Of a stretch of DNA of 64,000 nt, positions 62,748 through 64,000 are shown in pieces. Source of the DNA: Bosea sp. OAE506 (GTDB lineage Bacteria > Pseudomonadota > Alphaproteobacteria > Rhizobiales > Beijerinckiaceae); the NCBI RefSeq assembly GCF_040546595.1, contig NZ_JBEPOB010000001.1:4093001-4157000 (forward strand). Direction: 5' to 3'. The stretch's first letter is position 1; every line of letters begins with the position of its first letter. A model generated the notes under the pieces. That model saw only the letters and a program-made list of their open reading frames with translations. It did no database searches and was not told the origin of the DNA. A program made the translations under genes and the position numbers.

Positions 62748-63803
62748 GTGGCGAGCGCGGTAACGGAGCGGAGCTGGAAGCTCGGGGGCTGTCGCTGCGG
62801 CGTGGACATCCACGCCCACGTCGTCCCCGCGCGCTTTCCGGCCTATCTCAAGGGGCCGACGCCGAAGGGCTGGCCCGCCATGGCCGATGCCCAGCCCTGC
62901 CATCGCCATGTCGTCATCGACGGGCGCACCTATCGTACCGTCTCCGACCGCTGCTGGGACGTCCCCAAGCGCCTGGCCGACATGGACGAGATGAACCTGT
63001 CGCTGCAGGCGATCTCGGCGATGCCGGAGCTGATGTCCTACTGGATGGACGCGGCCGATGCGGACGAACTGCTGCGCTATATCAACGACCAGATCGCGGC
63101 GATGGTGGGCGAGTCCGGTGGGCGGCTGGTCGGACTGGGCGCCCTGCCACTGCAGGACATGGACCGCGCGCTGGCAGAGTTGGAGCGGCTGATGCGCGAT
63201 CCCGCCTTCGTCGGCGTGCAAGTCGGCAGCAACGTCAACGGACGGCCGATCGGCGCTCCCGATTTCGACCCCTTCTTCGAGGCGGCCGAAGAGCTCGGCG
63301 CAGCCGTGTTCGTCCATGCGGTGCGTCCCTGCGGGCAGGAGCGGCTGGTCGGGCCGGCCCAGCTCCAGCAGGTGCTGGCCTATCCGGGCGATGTCGGGCT
63401 CGCTGCGGCTTCCGTGATCTGCTCAAATCTGATGCTGCGGCATCCGCGCCTGCGGATCGCCTTCAGCCATGGCGGCGGTACGCTCGGGCTGCTGCTGCCG
63501 CGTTTGGAGGAAGGAAGGCGCGTCTTCCCAGCCCTGCAGGAGAGCATCCAGGCCTCGCCGACCGAGCAGGCCCGGCGACTGTTCTACGATGCGCTCGTCT
63601 ATGACGAGCCGACGCTGCAGCACCTGGTCCGGCTCTTCGGCGAGACGCAGGTCATGATCGGCACGGACTATCCCTTCAATTTCCATGAGCGCCGCCCGGC
63701 CGCGCGGATCGAGGCCGCCTTCGCCGACGAGGCGCTGCGCGCGCGACTGCTGCGCGACAATGCGGCGACCTTCCTCGGGCGCTCAAGCGAGGTCTCGCCA
63801 TGA
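62748..63803 (+). CDS. ACMSD-family amidohydrolase (decarboxylase/hydratase)
   Basis: 351 residues, TIM-barrel amidohydrolase_2: GVDIHAHVVPARFPAYLKG with the H-x-H metal motif, QAISAMPEL, GRLVGLGALPLQDMDRALAELERL, FVHAVRPCG, RIAFSHGGGTLGLLLPRL and the Asp in MIGTDYPFN. This family includes ACMSD, gamma-resorcylate decarboxylase and oxalomesaconate hydratase, all aromatic-degradation enzymes. GGGGAGGG lies four bases before GTG 62748, preferred over ATG 62691 because the latter would include the direct repeats. Overlaps the next VOC gene by four bases. Confidence 0.85.
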   Translation: MASAVTERSWKLGGCRCGVDIHAHVVPARFPAYLKGPTPKGWPAMADAQPCHRHVVIDGRTYRTVSDRCWDVPKRLADMDEMNLSLQAISAMPELMSYWMDAADADELLRYINDQIAAMVGESGGRLVGLGALPLQDMDRALAELERLMRDPAFVGVQVGSNVNGRPIGAPDFDPFFEAAEELGAAVFVHAVRPCGQERLVGPAQLQQVLAYPGDVGLAAASVICSNLMLRHPRLRIAFSHGGGTLGLLLPRLEEGRRVFPALQESIQASPTEQARRLFYDALVYDEPTLQHLVRLFGETQVMIGTDYPFNFHERRPAARIEAAFADEALRARLLRDNAATFLGRSSEVSP

Positions 63804-64000
63804 GCCGTTTTCCCGTCACCGCCCTGCGCTCCGTCGAGATCGGCACACCCGACATCGCCCTCTCCGAGCGCTTCTATACGCAGGTCTGGGGGCTGGAGGT
63901 CGCGGCACGGCAGGGCGAGACCGTCTGTCTGCGGGCGACCGGCGCGGATCACCATGTCCTGGTGCTGAAGCCCAGCGCAGCGCCGGAGATCCTGTCGGTG
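63800..64000 (+). CDS. VOC-family (extradiol dioxygenase/glyoxalase-like) protein, cut by window end
   Basis: The first 67 codons: VTALRSVEIGTPDIALSERFYTQVWGLEVAARQGETVCLRATGADHHVLVLKPS, a vicinal-oxygen-chelate beta-alpha-beta-beta unit like those of extradiol ring-cleavage dioxygenases and glyoxalases. Coupled by ATGA overlap to the amidohydrolase. Together they hint at ring cleavage followed by decarboxylation or hydration, but the metal-binding half is not visible here. Confidence 0.75.
   Translation, partial: MSRFPVTALRSVEIGTPDIALSERFYTQVWGLEVAARQGETVCLRATGADHHVLVLKPSAAPEILSV

Overview
The window is a high-GC (roughly two-thirds G+C) chromosomal segment of an alphaproteobacterium. An Omp2-type porin, the dapA/smpB and ubiG/lysC neighbourhoods, a crotonyl-CoA carboxylase/reductase with methylsuccinyl-CoA dehydrogenase, and mosaic palindromic repeats all point to the Hyphomicrobiales. 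A Bosea-like or related genus is my inference, not something the sequence proves. I see no insertion sequence, prophage, integrase, rRNA or CRISPR array.

Layout. 1-7 kb holds housekeeping genes: a NYN-domain protein, smpB, a PaiB-like flavin protein and dapA, with a lytic transglycosylase divergent from dapA and then an alpha/beta hydrolase. 6.4-18 kb is envelope-related: a membrane HhH protein, an OmpA-family protein with four internal repeats, a porin with a long structured leader, and tamA-tamB. 18-30 kb is catabolic. The core (19.4-29.2 kb) is a LysR regulator, a QsuD-like quinate/shikimate dehydrogenase, a complete five-gene LivJHMGF-type ABC importer, a Gfo/Idh/MocA oxidoreductase and a QuiC1-type 3-dehydroshikimate dehydratase. 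Together they form a plausible uptake-to-protocatechuate route for hydroaromatic acids. 29-36 kb holds an HD-GYP protein and an ethylmalonyl-CoA pathway pair (mcd and ccr) separated by a DMT-family transporter and a GST.

35.7-41.7 kb starts with divergent ubiG and lysC. After lysC come a soluble protoglobin-like chemotaxis transducer, a metallophosphoesterase and a Ser/Thr kinase fused to a universal-stress domain. 41.7-44 kb encodes an ACAD10/11-like phosphotransferase and acyl-CoA dehydrogenase pair. 44-47.5 kb is a compact, poorly understood operon (GbsR-type regulator, DUF4166 protein, DCC thiol oxidoreductase, and a saccharopine-dehydrogenase-like protein that also carries DUF4166). It has a candidate leaderless promoter and an operator over its first codon. 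47.4-52.3 kb is a MarR-controlled RND efflux operon with a perfect palindrome in front of marR.

52.4-57 kb carries an Old Yellow Enzyme, a small lipoprotein, an M32 carboxypeptidase, a DUF3616 protein and a SelT/W/H-like protein. 57-59.8 kb is thiOSGE behind a TPP riboswitch. 60-64 kb has an enolase-superfamily enzyme, tRNA-Phe(GAA), tRNA-Ser(GCT), and a GntR regulator divergent from an ACMSD-type amidohydrolase and a VOC protein that runs off the window end.

The best candidates for something under-described are the ABC-dependent hydroaromatic uptake/catabolism island, the DUF4166/DCC operon, and the globin-sensor/phosphoesterase/kinase-USP group.
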